Shown piece after piece: positions 6,002 through 12,049 of a DNA stretch of 12,049 nucleotides. A program made the position numbers and the translations under genes. Origin of the DNA: Candidatus Sulfotelmatobacter sp. (GTDB lineage Bacteria; Acidobacteriota; Terriglobia; Terriglobales; Acidobacteriaceae). Location of the stretch: assembly GCA_030045935.1 (NCBI GenBank), contig JASIEN010000474.1, forward strand, positions 1 to 12,049. Direction: 5' to 3'. The notes beneath the pieces were generated by a model that worked only from the letters and a program-made list of their open reading frames with translations, was not told the DNA's origin and made no database searches. How positions within the stretch are numbered: the stretch's first letter is position 1; each line of letters starts with the position of its first letter.

Positions 6002-6598
6002 ATGCCTGACGAAAAATCCAACGCGGTCCCAACCCCTCCTCCACCCAATCCAACTCCTGCTCCGGTGAAAGGTCCGACGATCAACATCGGCGATGAATTC
6101 GGTACGGCCGAGCGCAATCTGCCGCCGATGAAAATCGTTGGGATTGCCATTGGCGCAATAGTCATCGTCTTTGCGATCGTAGCTTTCTTGCAGCGCGCCA
6201 AGCCGCAAGGCGGGGGCTCACTCGATAATGTAGTCGCCGTCGACCTTCCCGGGCAGAATTCAGTGCTTGTGGCCCTGACCTTCACCCTGCGCAATTCCGG
6301 TGAGAAGTCGCTCTGGGTGCACGATATCAAAGGCAAGCTCGTAACCGGCAGCGGAGAGCAAACCGGCGAGGCAGTCTCCGCGGTCGATTTCGATCGTTAT
6401 TTTCAGGGCTTTCCAGCACTCAAAGCTGGCGCGCTGCAACCGCTTTCTCCCGAAGATAAACTGCAGCCGGGCCAGCAGGTACAGCGCACGGTGATGGTGA
6501 GTTTTCCTGTACCCCTCGACCAGTTCAATCAGCGGAAGTCGGTGAGCGTGATGATCCAGCCGTATGATCAGCCGGTGGCAATTGTCTTAAGCAAATAG
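6002..6598 (+). CDS. Single-pass membrane protein of unknown function with proline-rich N-terminus
   Basis: I do not recognise a named family. The 198-aa product begins with a cytoplasmic Pro-rich stretch (VPTPPPPNPTPAPVKGP, residues 9-25), then NIGDEFGTAERNLPP. One strong transmembrane helix follows at about 44-63 (IVGIAIGAIVIVFAIVAFLQ) with positive residues on its far side. The remaining 135 residues should face the periplasm and look beta-rich: NSVLVALTFTLRNSGEKSLWVHDIKGKL and QVQRTVMVSFPVPLDQF resemble an immunoglobulin-like or DUF4352-like fold, which is inference. ATG 6002 is chosen over TTG 5975 because GAGG lies at a good distance upstream. The DinB-like gene follows 18 bases after its stop, so the two are probably co-transcribed. 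Confidence 0.75.
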   Translation: MPDEKSNAVPTPPPPNPTPAPVKGPTINIGDEFGTAERNLPPMKIVGIAIGAIVIVFAIVAFLQRAKPQGGGSLDNVVAVDLPGQNSVLVALTFTLRNSGEKSLWVHDIKGKLVTGSGEQTGEAVSAVDFDRYFQGFPALKAGALQPLSPEDKLQPGQQVQRTVMVSFPVPLDQFNQRKSVSVMIQPYDQPVAIVLSK

Positions 6599-6616
6599 AA
6601 ACGAGAGGAGTCGTCT

Positions 6617-7147
6617 ATGAGGCCCTGCTTGTTGATGGTTCTTTCTTGTGTCGCTCTAGCCGCTCCAGCTGTACACGCCCAAGACCCTCTCGAAGGCGTC
6701 TGGCAAGGATACGACGGCGAATGGAAGCATGTGTCGCGGCAGTTAATCGAACTCGCAGAAGCCACGCCAGGCGATAAATTCTCCTGGCGGCCGGCGTCCG
6801 GCGTGCGCTCCACCAGCGAGGTCTACATGCACATCGCCATGGCGAACTTCTATCTGCTGAGCATTACAGGCCCCAAGATGCCGGCCGACCTCAAGGAAGA
6901 CGCGGAGAAAACGGTCACATCCAAGCCGGAAGTAATCGGATGGTTGAAGCGCTCACTCGATGCCGTCAAAGAAGCACACTTAGCCGAGACACCGAAAGAC
7001 CTCGAACGCAAAGTGCAAGTCTTTAAGCGCGACGCAACCGTGGATGGAATTTATCTACGCATCCTCGTTCACGACAACGAACATATGGGGCAACTGATTG
7101 CATACGCACGCATGACCGGCGTCGTGCCACCGTGGGCGGGGAAGTAA
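6617..7147 (+). CDS. Exported DinB-like (YfiT/DinB superfamily) protein
   Basis: The 176-aa product starts with a signal peptide of about 21 residues (hydrophobic MVLSCVALAAPAVHA, likely cleavage after A21). The mature part looks like a four-helix DinB/YfiT-type bundle. Candidate metal-binding histidines are H72 (EVYMHIAMANFYLL) and the H152-xxx-H156 pair in LVHDNEHMGQLIAYARMTGVVPPW, a typical C-terminal DinB segment. DinB-superfamily proteins bind divalent metal; several are thiol-dependent transferases, but the reaction here is unknown. Export is unlike the best-known cytoplasmic members. A good ribosome-binding site (GAGAGGAG) precedes ATG 6617. It is probably in an operon with the membrane protein before it and converges on the NlpC/P60-like gene. 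Confidence 0.8.
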   Translation: MRPCLLMVLSCVALAAPAVHAQDPLEGVWQGYDGEWKHVSRQLIELAEATPGDKFSWRPASGVRSTSEVYMHIAMANFYLLSITGPKMPADLKEDAEKTVTSKPEVIGWLKRSLDAVKEAHLAETPKDLERKVQVFKRDATVDGIYLRILVHDNEHMGQLIAYARMTGVVPPWAGK

Positions 7148-7176
7148 ATATGTGTTGACAGCGTCTGTGGAAGTTA

Positions 7177-7707
7177 TCACTCGCCCCGTCCCGCGCGTAG
7201 CACGCATCCCGGGCAGGGATCGCCCTTAATATACCGATAGAACCGCGGCCGACCGCGGTTAAGCCAATACCGATTGGTATAGTCCGCAGTTCCAGGCCCG
7301 CTGCTCTTGAAACTGAAAAAGACGTGCCGCGACGGATGAACAACGATTCCCACATGCCCGCGCCACACGATCAAATCGCCCGTCTGCGGCTCGAACACGC
7401 GCTGAAAACCTTCAACGCCATCATACAAATCGTACGAGCTCACGTAAGTGTAGTGGAAACCGGCCCGCTCGTAGATCTCATGGACCAGATGAGAGCAGTC
7501 ACCCGAACGCCGCAGTTTTCCGGAATCGAGCGCCGCGTCGATTACCGATAAGCCGTCGTCCAGGGTGAATGTGTTTTCGGCATCGCGCTCGTGAGTATGG
7601 CGGCTGTGCTGTTTCTTTTGGGAATTCGCGGACTGTCCCCATGCTCCATATGAAGAAAGAGCATGGAAGAAGAAGACCACCGTCGCCAGTTTTGCCACCG
7701 CCCGCAT
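7177..7707 (-). CDS. Exported NlpC/P60-like putative peptidoglycan hydrolase
   Basis: The 176-aa product has an N-terminal signal sequence (VAKLATVVFFFHALSSYGAWG), then a His-rich polar linker (KKQHSRHTHERD), then a compact NlpC/P60-like cysteine peptidase domain. The catalytic Cys is C71 in SGDCSHLVHEIYERAG, and the catalytic His is H118 in TGDLIVWRGHVGIVV. The third polar residue may be H128. This C...H arrangement with the GDL-x-xW-x-GHVGI strand is diagnostic of the superfamily, whose members cut D-gamma-glutamyl-diaminopimelate or related peptide bonds in cell wall. The substrate is not shown. Unusually, the C-terminus carries a CPGC pair (C165, C168). It is divergent from the PEGA gene, 189 bases away, and has no strong ribosome-binding site. 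Confidence 0.8.
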   Translation of the reverse strand: MRAVAKLATVVFFFHALSSYGAWGQSANSQKKQHSRHTHERDAENTFTLDDGLSVIDAALDSGKLRRSGDCSHLVHEIYERAGFHYTYVSSYDLYDGVEGFQRVFEPQTGDLIVWRGHVGIVVHPSRHVFFSFKSSGPGTADYTNRYWLNRGRPRFYRYIKGDPCPGCVLRAGRGE

Positions 7708-7896
7708 TGGGACATTTTGATGCCGATTTCCGGCTCAGCGGAGATCACATTCGGCCATAAACGGGGTTACGAACGTAGCAAATTGCCCTTGGAATCAGGC
7801 TCCCCACCCCCGCGACTCAAGGGTTGTCCGTCTCGCGTGATCTTTGTTGCCCTACCTTTCTGGCGTATTTGTCATCTCATCCTACAGGGGGGCTGC

Positions 7897-8502
7897 GTGA
7901 ATCCGGCCAACAAAACTCGTATTGCTGTATGCGTCATGGCCGCCCTGATGGCGTTCCTCGCTCCCGTCGTGCATGCCGACAACCAGGTCATGGGTGAGAT
8001 CGATTTCGAGGCGGCCTCGAAGGTCGAGAAGACTTCCGGCGTCTGGGTCGACGGGCAGTACGTGGGCTATCTCGGTGAGTTGAAAGGATCGAAGAAACTT
8101 CTGCTGCTTCCCGGCACGCACCAGATCACGGTTCGCCAGGGCGGTTATCTGGATTTCACCAGAACTGTTTCAGTCCGCGCGGGCGGCAAGGAACTGATCC
8201 CCGTAAAGATGGAAAAAGACGCCAGCGTTCGTCTCCCACGCGTCACCGCCGAGATCAAACTGGATGTGCGTCCCAACCGCGCCGCCGTTTTCGTCGATGG
8301 CGTTTTCATTGGCCACGTCGGCGAATTTACAGGAGTCGGCAAGGCACTGCTGGTCGAGCCCGGCAAGCGCAAAATCAGCATCACATTGCCGGGCTATCAA
8401 ACTTTTGAGACGGAAATCGATCTCGCGCCTAACCAGAAGTCGACAATCAAAACCGATCTTGTTTCGGGAGGCCCGGCGCAAGGTGTGCCGCTGAGTCCGT
8501 AA
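7897..8502 (+). CDS. Exported protein with two PEGA domains
   Basis: The 201-aa product begins with a signal peptide (TRIAVCVMAALMAFLAPVVHA, cleavage likely after residue 27). Two PEGA-type beta domains follow. The first spans about 47-106 (SGVWVDGQYVGYLGELKG, LLLLPGTHQITVRQGGYLDF) and the second about 118-188 (LDVRPNRAAVFVDGVFIGHVGEF, LLVEPGKRKISITLPGYQTFE). The xVDGxxVG and PGxxxIxxxxxGY signatures are clear in both. PEGA domains are common in bacterial surface and envelope proteins, and their ligand is generally unknown. GTG 7897 follows AGGGGGG at a good distance. The frame is open to 7663, but that part overlaps the divergent gene and looks non-coding. It converges on the PilZ gene with 31 bases between stops. 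Confidence 0.85.
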   Translation: MNPANKTRIAVCVMAALMAFLAPVVHADNQVMGEIDFEAASKVEKTSGVWVDGQYVGYLGELKGSKKLLLLPGTHQITVRQGGYLDFTRTVSVRAGGKELIPVKMEKDASVRLPRVTAEIKLDVRPNRAAVFVDGVFIGHVGEFTGVGKALLVEPGKRKISITLPGYQTFETEIDLAPNQKSTIKTDLVSGGPAQGVPLSP

Positions 8503-8533
8503 TCAGTATTCTCGACTGAATGCAAATTGCGCG

Positions 8534-9652
8534 CTACACCGAAGCTGCGGCGCCAGACCCGCGCTGCTTGCGCAGTTCCTGCAGAAACGCCTCGGCGGGA
8601 AGCGCTGCTTGCGCCCGAAAGAGCGCCAGTAACGCATCTTCGGCCGTCGAAGCCGTCGCCGCTGAAACCGCCTCCACTTCCAGGCCTTCCGGTTCAACGG
8701 TCACGTCGGGAGCCACATTGCGATGTTCAGCGAGCACTCCCAGAAACCTTTCCAGGCTTTGCTTCTGCTCCTTTGCGGTCTGAATGAACTCCACTCCCAT
8801 CCCGTGATCGCTATGCATGACTCGAACCACGCCGTCAGTGGTCAATTCCATGCCGCCCGCCCGCATCGAGATGGTCAGCAATGTAGATACCGGAAACGGC
8901 GAACTGCTCTCCAGATAGCAACCGCCCAAAGTCATGTCCGTAACTTTGCACACGACCGGCGGATCATACTTTTGTACCTCGGGAGAGTTCTTCTCAACCC
9001 ACACTCGCAGTTCGCGCACCACCTCCGGCGACGGATTATCGAACCGCAAGCCTATCTGCCTTCCCTCTCCCTCCCAGGCAAACTGCGCAGCCACGTCAAA
9101 ACTCGGCCCATCCCCGGGGAGAGTAAACTTAAGCTGCCAGCGGCCATGCAGTTTTTTGCGATGCGGCATGCTCAGCGCGACGCCGCCTTCTCCCAGATCG
9201 ATCGTGGTCACTTTGAATTGAGCACCGCTTTCCGCATTCGACATTTCCAGCGGAATTCTGACTGCGAGCCGGACATTGCGCCGCCGTTCTTTTTTCATCA
9301 GCGCGCGCGCTGCTCTGAAACTCGATTTCGACCTCTCCGCTGATACCGGCTTGTAGAGAACGAAATGGGCTCCCAGATTGAACGCCTCGCGCATGCCCAC
9401 TCCCGGATCGAGAATGGCCACTGCAATCGCTCTTTTGTTGCCTCCAGCCGACCGCACGCTGCGCAGTACCTCCGCCGCGTCATGTTCTGCGCAGTCCACA
9501 ATAATGGCTTCAAACTTCTTTCGCGTTAGCTTACGCAGGGCGCTGTCGGCCTTCGCGCACGGCTCGAGATCGATCTCCAGATCGCTGAGCGTGCGTCGCA
9601 GCACCCGCACGATCTTCTCATTGGAAGACAACAATAATGCTTTCAACTCCAT
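8534..9652 (-). CDS. Degenerate receiver plus two PilZ domains (putative c-di-GMP effector)
   Basis: The 372-aa protein has three domains. Residues 1-115 are receiver-like: D53 sits at the phospho-acceptor position (IIVDCAEHD) and K101-P102 at the conserved Lys-Pro. The N-terminal acidic pair is missing, because the first strand ends LLLSSNE, so phosphorylation is doubtful. PilZ 1 spans about 122-215, with the RxxxR-type start RRRNVRLAVR and TIDLGEGGVALS in place of the usual DxSxxG. PilZ 2 spans about 228-305, with VTDMTLGGCYLES and GMGVEFI, but lacks a clear RxxxR. An Ala/Glu-rich tail follows, ending in a helical segment. PilZ domains bind cyclic di-GMP; binding here most likely involves PilZ 1. 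GAGG precedes ATG 9652. No cyclase or motility gene is near. Confidence 0.85.
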   Translation of the reverse strand: MELKALLLSSNEKIVRVLRRTLSDLEIDLEPCAKADSALRKLTRKKFEAIIVDCAEHDAAEVLRSVRSAGGNKRAIAVAILDPGVGMREAFNLGAHFVLYKPVSAERSKSSFRAARALMKKERRRNVRLAVRIPLEMSNAESGAQFKVTTIDLGEGGVALSMPHRKKLHGRWQLKFTLPGDGPSFDVAAQFAWEGEGRQIGLRFDNPSPEVVRELRVWVEKNSPEVQKYDPPVVCKVTDMTLGGCYLESSSPFPVSTLLTISMRAGGMELTTDGVVRVMHSDHGMGVEFIQTAKEQKQSLERFLGVLAEHRNVAPDVTVEPEGLEVEAVSAATASTAEDALLALFRAQAALPAEAFLQELRKQRGSGAAASV

Positions 9653-9752
9653 GACGCGTACCTCAAATGCTTTTGGTCATCTCCTGAGTTTGCGAAAGCC
9701 CAGTCCAGAGCGTGCTGGTTCGGACAATGGCCCATCCTCAACTCTAAGCCCC

Positions 9753-9811
9753 TGCAAGTGCCCAATCAATCAAGCACTTGCATCCGCTATTACGGGGGTA
9801 ATCGGAGATGC
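9753..9811 (-). promoter_or_regulatory. Two overlapping hairpins upstream of the PilZ gene (candidate leader switch)
   Basis: Stem A is a perfect 9-bp inverted repeat, TGCAAGTGC (9753-9761) and GCACTTGCA (9774-9782). Stem B (9780-9811) pairs GCAT, CCG and ATTAC with their complements around a short G/C loop (C-rich on the minus strand). The two stems share bases 9780-9782, so they cannot both form completely. They lie about 100-160 bases before the start of the minus-strand PilZ gene. No known riboswitch consensus was recognised. Confidence 0.35.
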
Positions 9812-10036
9812 CACAGGTTCAGAACCCGGAACTGGGCTAAGCAGGAGCAGCTTCTGACCAGGATCTCAAAACTGAATTTTGTCTGCCCGATTACGCCGTC
9901 AGGCAGGCCGTTGGCGCGGTCCGCCGACTTCGGCGTAGCGCTCTCTCAAGTCGCGCCTTGTTTCGCCAGAAGTGCAAACCTTGTTCTTCCAATTACTTAG
10001 GTTACATCGACTCAAGTGATACAACCAAAATCCCGA

Positions 10037-10066
10037 TTGACTTTTGAGGAAAACCTGCCCTAAGAT
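10037..10066 (+). promoter_or_regulatory. Predicted promoter upstream of the small 75-aa gene
   Basis: TTGACT (10037-10042; five of six match TTGACA), an 18-base spacer and TAAGAT (10061-10066; four of six match TATAAT). It would give a 5' leader of about 170 bases. A second -10-like hexamer, GATAAT at 10209-10214, is much closer to the gene but has a poor -35. Confidence 0.4.
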
Positions 10067-10242
10067 ACGGTGTCTCCGTTCACGTTTTTGGATTATGAGG
10101 TACTGGGCTTAAGCTCAAGAACCTTCTACGTGCTTTTCGCGTGAATCCATATAACGCTTCGGAGAATCATATAGATAGAGCAATCGTTTTCGTATTAAGC
10201 GATCTATCGATAATTCCCCCTTTGTAGGAAAGGCGAAGTTTC

Positions 10243-10470
10243 ATGGCCAAGAGACGCGGAAATCCAAACTGGGGCAAGCCCGAACCAATAGGGCCAATAG
10301 TCCCTACCATTACCGAATTTGAACAGGTCGTGCGCGAATACAAGCTTTCGCCCGACCAGTACCTGCGCTCGACCCGCTTGCGTGAGTGGGCACGCCGCAA
10401 CAAGAACTCGAAATACATCCCCGAGCCTTTGCTGGAAGCTTGGGGCTTTGAAATCGAATCGACGCTGTAA
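10243..10470 (+). CDS. Conserved-looking small basic protein, unknown function
   Basis: I do not recognise a characterised family. The 75-aa product starts MAKRRGNPNWGKPEP, continues with Ile/Pro-rich IGPIVPTITEFEQVVREYKLSPDQY and ends RLREWARRNKNSKYIPEPLLEAWGFEIESTL. It is basic in the first third and middle, with no signal peptide, membrane segment or Cys. The Trp/Tyr-rich middle and end look helical. The basic N-terminus suggests nucleic-acid or ribosome contact, but that is speculation. It has a clear ribosome-binding site (AGGAAAGG) before ATG 10243, its own promoter candidates, a long AT-richer leader and a strong intrinsic terminator 25 bases after the stop. This is the layout of a real, well-expressed single gene. 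Confidence 0.8.
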   Translation: MAKRRGNPNWGKPEPIGPIVPTITEFEQVVREYKLSPDQYLRSTRLREWARRNKNSKYIPEPLLEAWGFEIESTL

Positions 10471-10494
10471 GAGATTTCAGCAGCAGCAAATCAG

Positions 10495-10520
10495 AAGGGC
10501 CGCCGAAAGGCGGCCCTTTT
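10495..10520 (+). terminator. Rho-independent terminator
   Basis: A 10-bp perfect stem, AAGGGCCGCC (10495-10504) and GGCGGCCCTT (10509-10518), is closed by a GAAA tetraloop and followed by a T-run to 10520. It ends the small gene at 10243-10470. On the opposite strand the T-run is weak, so termination of the converging repeat-protein gene is less certain. Confidence 0.92.
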
Positions 10521-10546
10521 CGCCTTGCTCAGTTTGTCTTGCCTAG

Positions 10547-12049
10547 CTAATTCACAGTGAACTCCTCCTTACTGGTTGCGCTTCCGCCTTTGGTCGTCAC
10601 CTTAATCTTCCCCGTCGTCGCGCCAGTGGGCACCGTCGCCGTTACCTGCGTGTCGGAATTCACCATGAACTCCGCCGACGTCCCGTTGAATGCGACTTTC
10701 GTGGTTTGCGTCAGTCCGGTTCCGGTAAGTGTGACTGACGTTCCTACCGCGCCGCTGGAGGGGTTGAAGGTTGTTAGAGTTGGAGTGACGTCAAATTTAT
10801 GCGAACTGGTCAGCGTCGTCGACCCGGTCGTGACCGTCACTGCTCCGGTTAGCGCTCCCGCGGGCACGGTCGCCGTTAACAGCCCCGCCTCTGTTAGCGT
10901 CACGGTCGTCGCCGCCACTCCGCCGAACTTCACCACCGACGACGAGTCAAATCCATCTCCGAGAATTCCCACCTTCGATCCTTCTACCCCCTTCGTTGTC
11001 TGCAGCGACACGAATGCCTTAAGTCCGGTGGCGATGCTGAAGACAACACCGTCTCCACTGCTCCCACCGTACAGCGTTATCCCGTAGAAATCGCCGTTGG
11101 TGTCCTGCACCAATCCACCCTGCGGGCCTCCCCCGCCCGTGCTGGTGAAGCTGTACAGCGTGGTTAGCACCCCCTTTAGCGTGAGTTCGTACGCTGTTCC
11201 ATTCTCATTCGCTCCGCCGCCGTAAGTCACGCCGTAGAGATTGCCGTCTGTGGCTTCCATCAAGCCTGCAGTTGGCGCGGAGCCATCCGCGCAGCCTGCC
11301 AGCGAACAAAAACTGTAGAGGGTGGTCACTGCGCCGGCCGCGGTCATTTTGAAGACTATGCCGTCTCCTTGCGCTCCACCTGAGGCCGTCCCGTAAAAAT
11401 CGCTGCCGTCGACCACGAGCCAGCCTTTGGGATATTCTCCGTCGCTTCCAACAAAGCTGTGCACCGTAGTCTCTTTCCCCGCGGTCGTGATCTTAAAGAC
11501 GGAACCATAGCCATCGGCACCTCCATACTCCGCCGTGCCATAGAAACCTCCGCTGCCCACAACCAGCCCGCCCTCCGGGTATTCACCGTCCGCGCCGCTG
11601 AAGCTATGGAGCGTCGACAGCACGCCCTTCGTGCTGAATTTAAACACTGTGCCCAAATTGCTTGCCCCGCCGTAAACCGCCGTTCCGTAGATATTCCCGG
11701 CAGTGTCTACGGCCAGTTGGCCCTCGGGCCCATACCCATCCGCGCAGTTGGCCAGAGAGCAGAAACTGTAGAGTGTGGTCAGCGTTCCCGAGGTGGTGAT
11801 CTTGAATAGCGTGCCGCTGTTGTTCGCCCCGCCGTAGTAAGTCGCTCCGTATAGGTCGCCATTGCTGCCCTGAATCAAGCTGGTGTAAGGATTGGCGCCA
11901 TCGGCGCAGCTCGCCAGCGAGCAGAAGCTGTAAATCGCGGTCAGCGTTCCCGATGGAGTAATGCGAAACACGACACCATCACTGTTAGCCCCTCCGTTGG
12001 GGGTGACCCCATAGAGATTGCCGTCTGTTGCCTGAATGAGGGCCGTGTG
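10547..12049 (-). CDS. Tandem-repeat (Gloeo/Verruco type) protein with two IPT/TIG domains, C-terminal part
   Basis: The frame is open to the right edge of the window, so the N-terminus is missing; 500 residues are visible. The first 340 or so hold seven units of about 48-54 residues. Each has a core like DGNLYGxTxxGGAxxxGxVFKxTxxG followed by TTLYSF, matching the Gloeo/Verruco-type repeat found in secreted proteins. Two IPT/TIG immunoglobulin-like domains follow (about 344-420 and 421-500), the second with FNPSSGAVGTSVTLTGTGL. Units 1, 2 and 5 carry the insertion CSLAxCADG with two Cys. The repeats may form a beta-propeller-like surface domain (inference). The protein is presumably secreted, but no signal peptide or sorting tag lies in the visible part; the C-terminus simply ends EEFTVN before a TAG stop. 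Confidence 0.88.
   Translation of the reverse strand, partial: HTALIQATDGNLYGVTPNGGANSDGVVFRITPSGTLTAIYSFCSLASCADGANPYTSLIQGSNGDLYGATYYGGANNSGTLFKITTSGTLTTLYSFCSLANCADGYGPEGQLAVDTAGNIYGTAVYGGASNLGTVFKFSTKGVLSTLHSFSGADGEYPEGGLVVGSGGFYGTAEYGGADGYGSVFKITTAGKETTVHSFVGSDGEYPKGWLVVDGSDFYGTASGGAQGDGIVFKMTAAGAVTTLYSFCSLAGCADGSAPTAGLMEATDGNLYGVTYGGGANENGTAYELTLKGVLTTLYSFTSTGGGGPQGGLVQDTNGDFYGITLYGGSSGDGVVFSIATGLKAFVSLQTTKGVEGSKVGILGDGFDSSSVVKFGGVAATTVTLTEAGLLTATVPAGALTGAVTVTTGSTTLTSSHKFDVTPTLTTFNPSSGAVGTSVTLTGTGLTQTTKVAFNGTSAEFMVNSDTQVTATVPTGATTGKIKVTTKGGSATSKEEFTVN
11020..12049 (-). repeat. Coding tandem repeats of about 145-162 bp
   Basis: The DNA encoding the seven repeat units shows recurring blocks, for instance the segments encoding LYSFCSLA and CADG near 11280-11310, 11745-11770 and 11905-11935. 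The copies are diverged in synonymous positions, so this is an old array under selection and not a fresh duplication. Confidence 0.7.

Larger units (their letters stand above)
9653..10242. other. 590-base intergenic region with structured leader and promoter candidates
   Basis: I find no convincing gene here; open frames on both strands lack family features and good starts. The left part (9653-9850) would be the 5' leader of the PilZ gene on the minus strand and contains two overlapping hairpins. A further short stem lies near 9919-9935 (CGCCG/CGGCG). From about 10020 the sequence becomes AT-richer, and it holds promoter candidates for the small gene at 10243. Confidence 0.55.

Noticed and set aside
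7155..7179. TTGACA between the convergent DinB-like and NlpC/P60-like genes
   Set aside because: No -10 at a suitable spacing, and no gene downstream on that strand for it to serve.
7663..7896. N-terminal extension of the PEGA protein
   Set aside because: It overlaps the divergent NlpC/P60-like gene and would bury the clear signal peptide; GTG 7897 has a strong ribosome-binding site.
8723..9343. A 206-residue plus-strand open frame
   Set aside because: It lies wholly antisense to the receiver-PilZ gene, which has clear domains and a ribosome-binding site.
9758..10000. An 80-residue plus-strand open frame in the large intergenic gap
   Set aside because: No family resemblance, low-complexity composition, and it runs through the hairpin region; no credible ribosome-binding site.
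10167..10418. An 83-residue minus-strand open frame
   Set aside because: It is antisense to the small 75-aa gene, which has better start, terminator and composition.
10557..11087. A 176-residue plus-strand open frame, Val/Pro-rich
   Set aside because: It is antisense to the IPT/TIG and last repeat region; its composition mirrors the Thr/Gly-rich codons of the real gene.
1..12049. CRISPR array, prophage, transposase, toxin-antitoxin or defence cluster
   Set aside because: No regularly spaced identical repeats and no matching gene families were seen on either strand.

Overview
This window looks like ordinary chromosome from a GC-moderate (about 57% by eye) Gram-negative-type bacterium, most likely an acidobacterium of the Terriglobia/Koribacter kind. 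That placement is inference. It rests on a stand-alone small TonB-C protein, several small exported proteins (PEGA, DinB-like, NlpC/P60-like), a Gloeo/Verruco-type tandem-repeat protein with IPT/TIG domains, bacterial PolX with a PHP domain, and dyad intergenic repeats opening with GGCGTCATYCCGA. There is no 16S gene or other decisive marker.

Layout, left to right. 1-307: a tRNA-Ala(CGC) gene on the minus strand, with nested inverted repeats just beyond its 3' end. 452-1159: a TonB C-terminal-domain protein. 1202-1813: ribA (GTP cyclohydrolase II). 1848-1906: a palindromic intergenic segment between convergent genes. 1917-2819: a Rossmann-fold/DUF2520 protein (minus), divergent from a Nudix hydrolase of the ADP-ribose pyrophosphatase type (2944-3555). 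3750-3959: a cold-shock protein. 4091-5836: polX. 5840-5957: an intergenic dyad repeat. 6002-7147: a pair of same-strand genes for a membrane-anchored unknown protein and an exported DinB-like protein. 7177-7707: an exported NlpC/P60-like protein (minus), divergent from a two-PEGA exported protein (7897-8502). 8534-9652: a degenerate receiver plus two-PilZ-domain protein (minus). 9653-10242: a 590-base region without a convincing gene but with candidate RNA structure. 10243-10470: a 75-aa conserved-looking small protein ending in a strong terminator. 10547-12049: the C-terminal 500 residues of a large repeat protein (minus), cut by the window edge.

The genes are mostly single-gene transcription units of unrelated function: riboflavin synthesis, nucleotide sanitation, cold-shock RNA binding, base-excision-type DNA repair, envelope and signalling. 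Only the 6002-7147 pair looks like an operon. No CRISPR array, prophage, transposase or defence locus is visible, and I do not see a new multi-gene system. The most notable non-coding signals are: three unrelated genes (ribA, Nudix, polX) with a -10-like hexamer directly before the start codon and no Shine-Dalgarno sequence, suggesting leaderless or near-leaderless mRNAs; two overlapping, mutually exclusive hairpins upstream of the PilZ gene; the 118-base dyad repeat after polX; and nested inverted repeats beside the tRNA.
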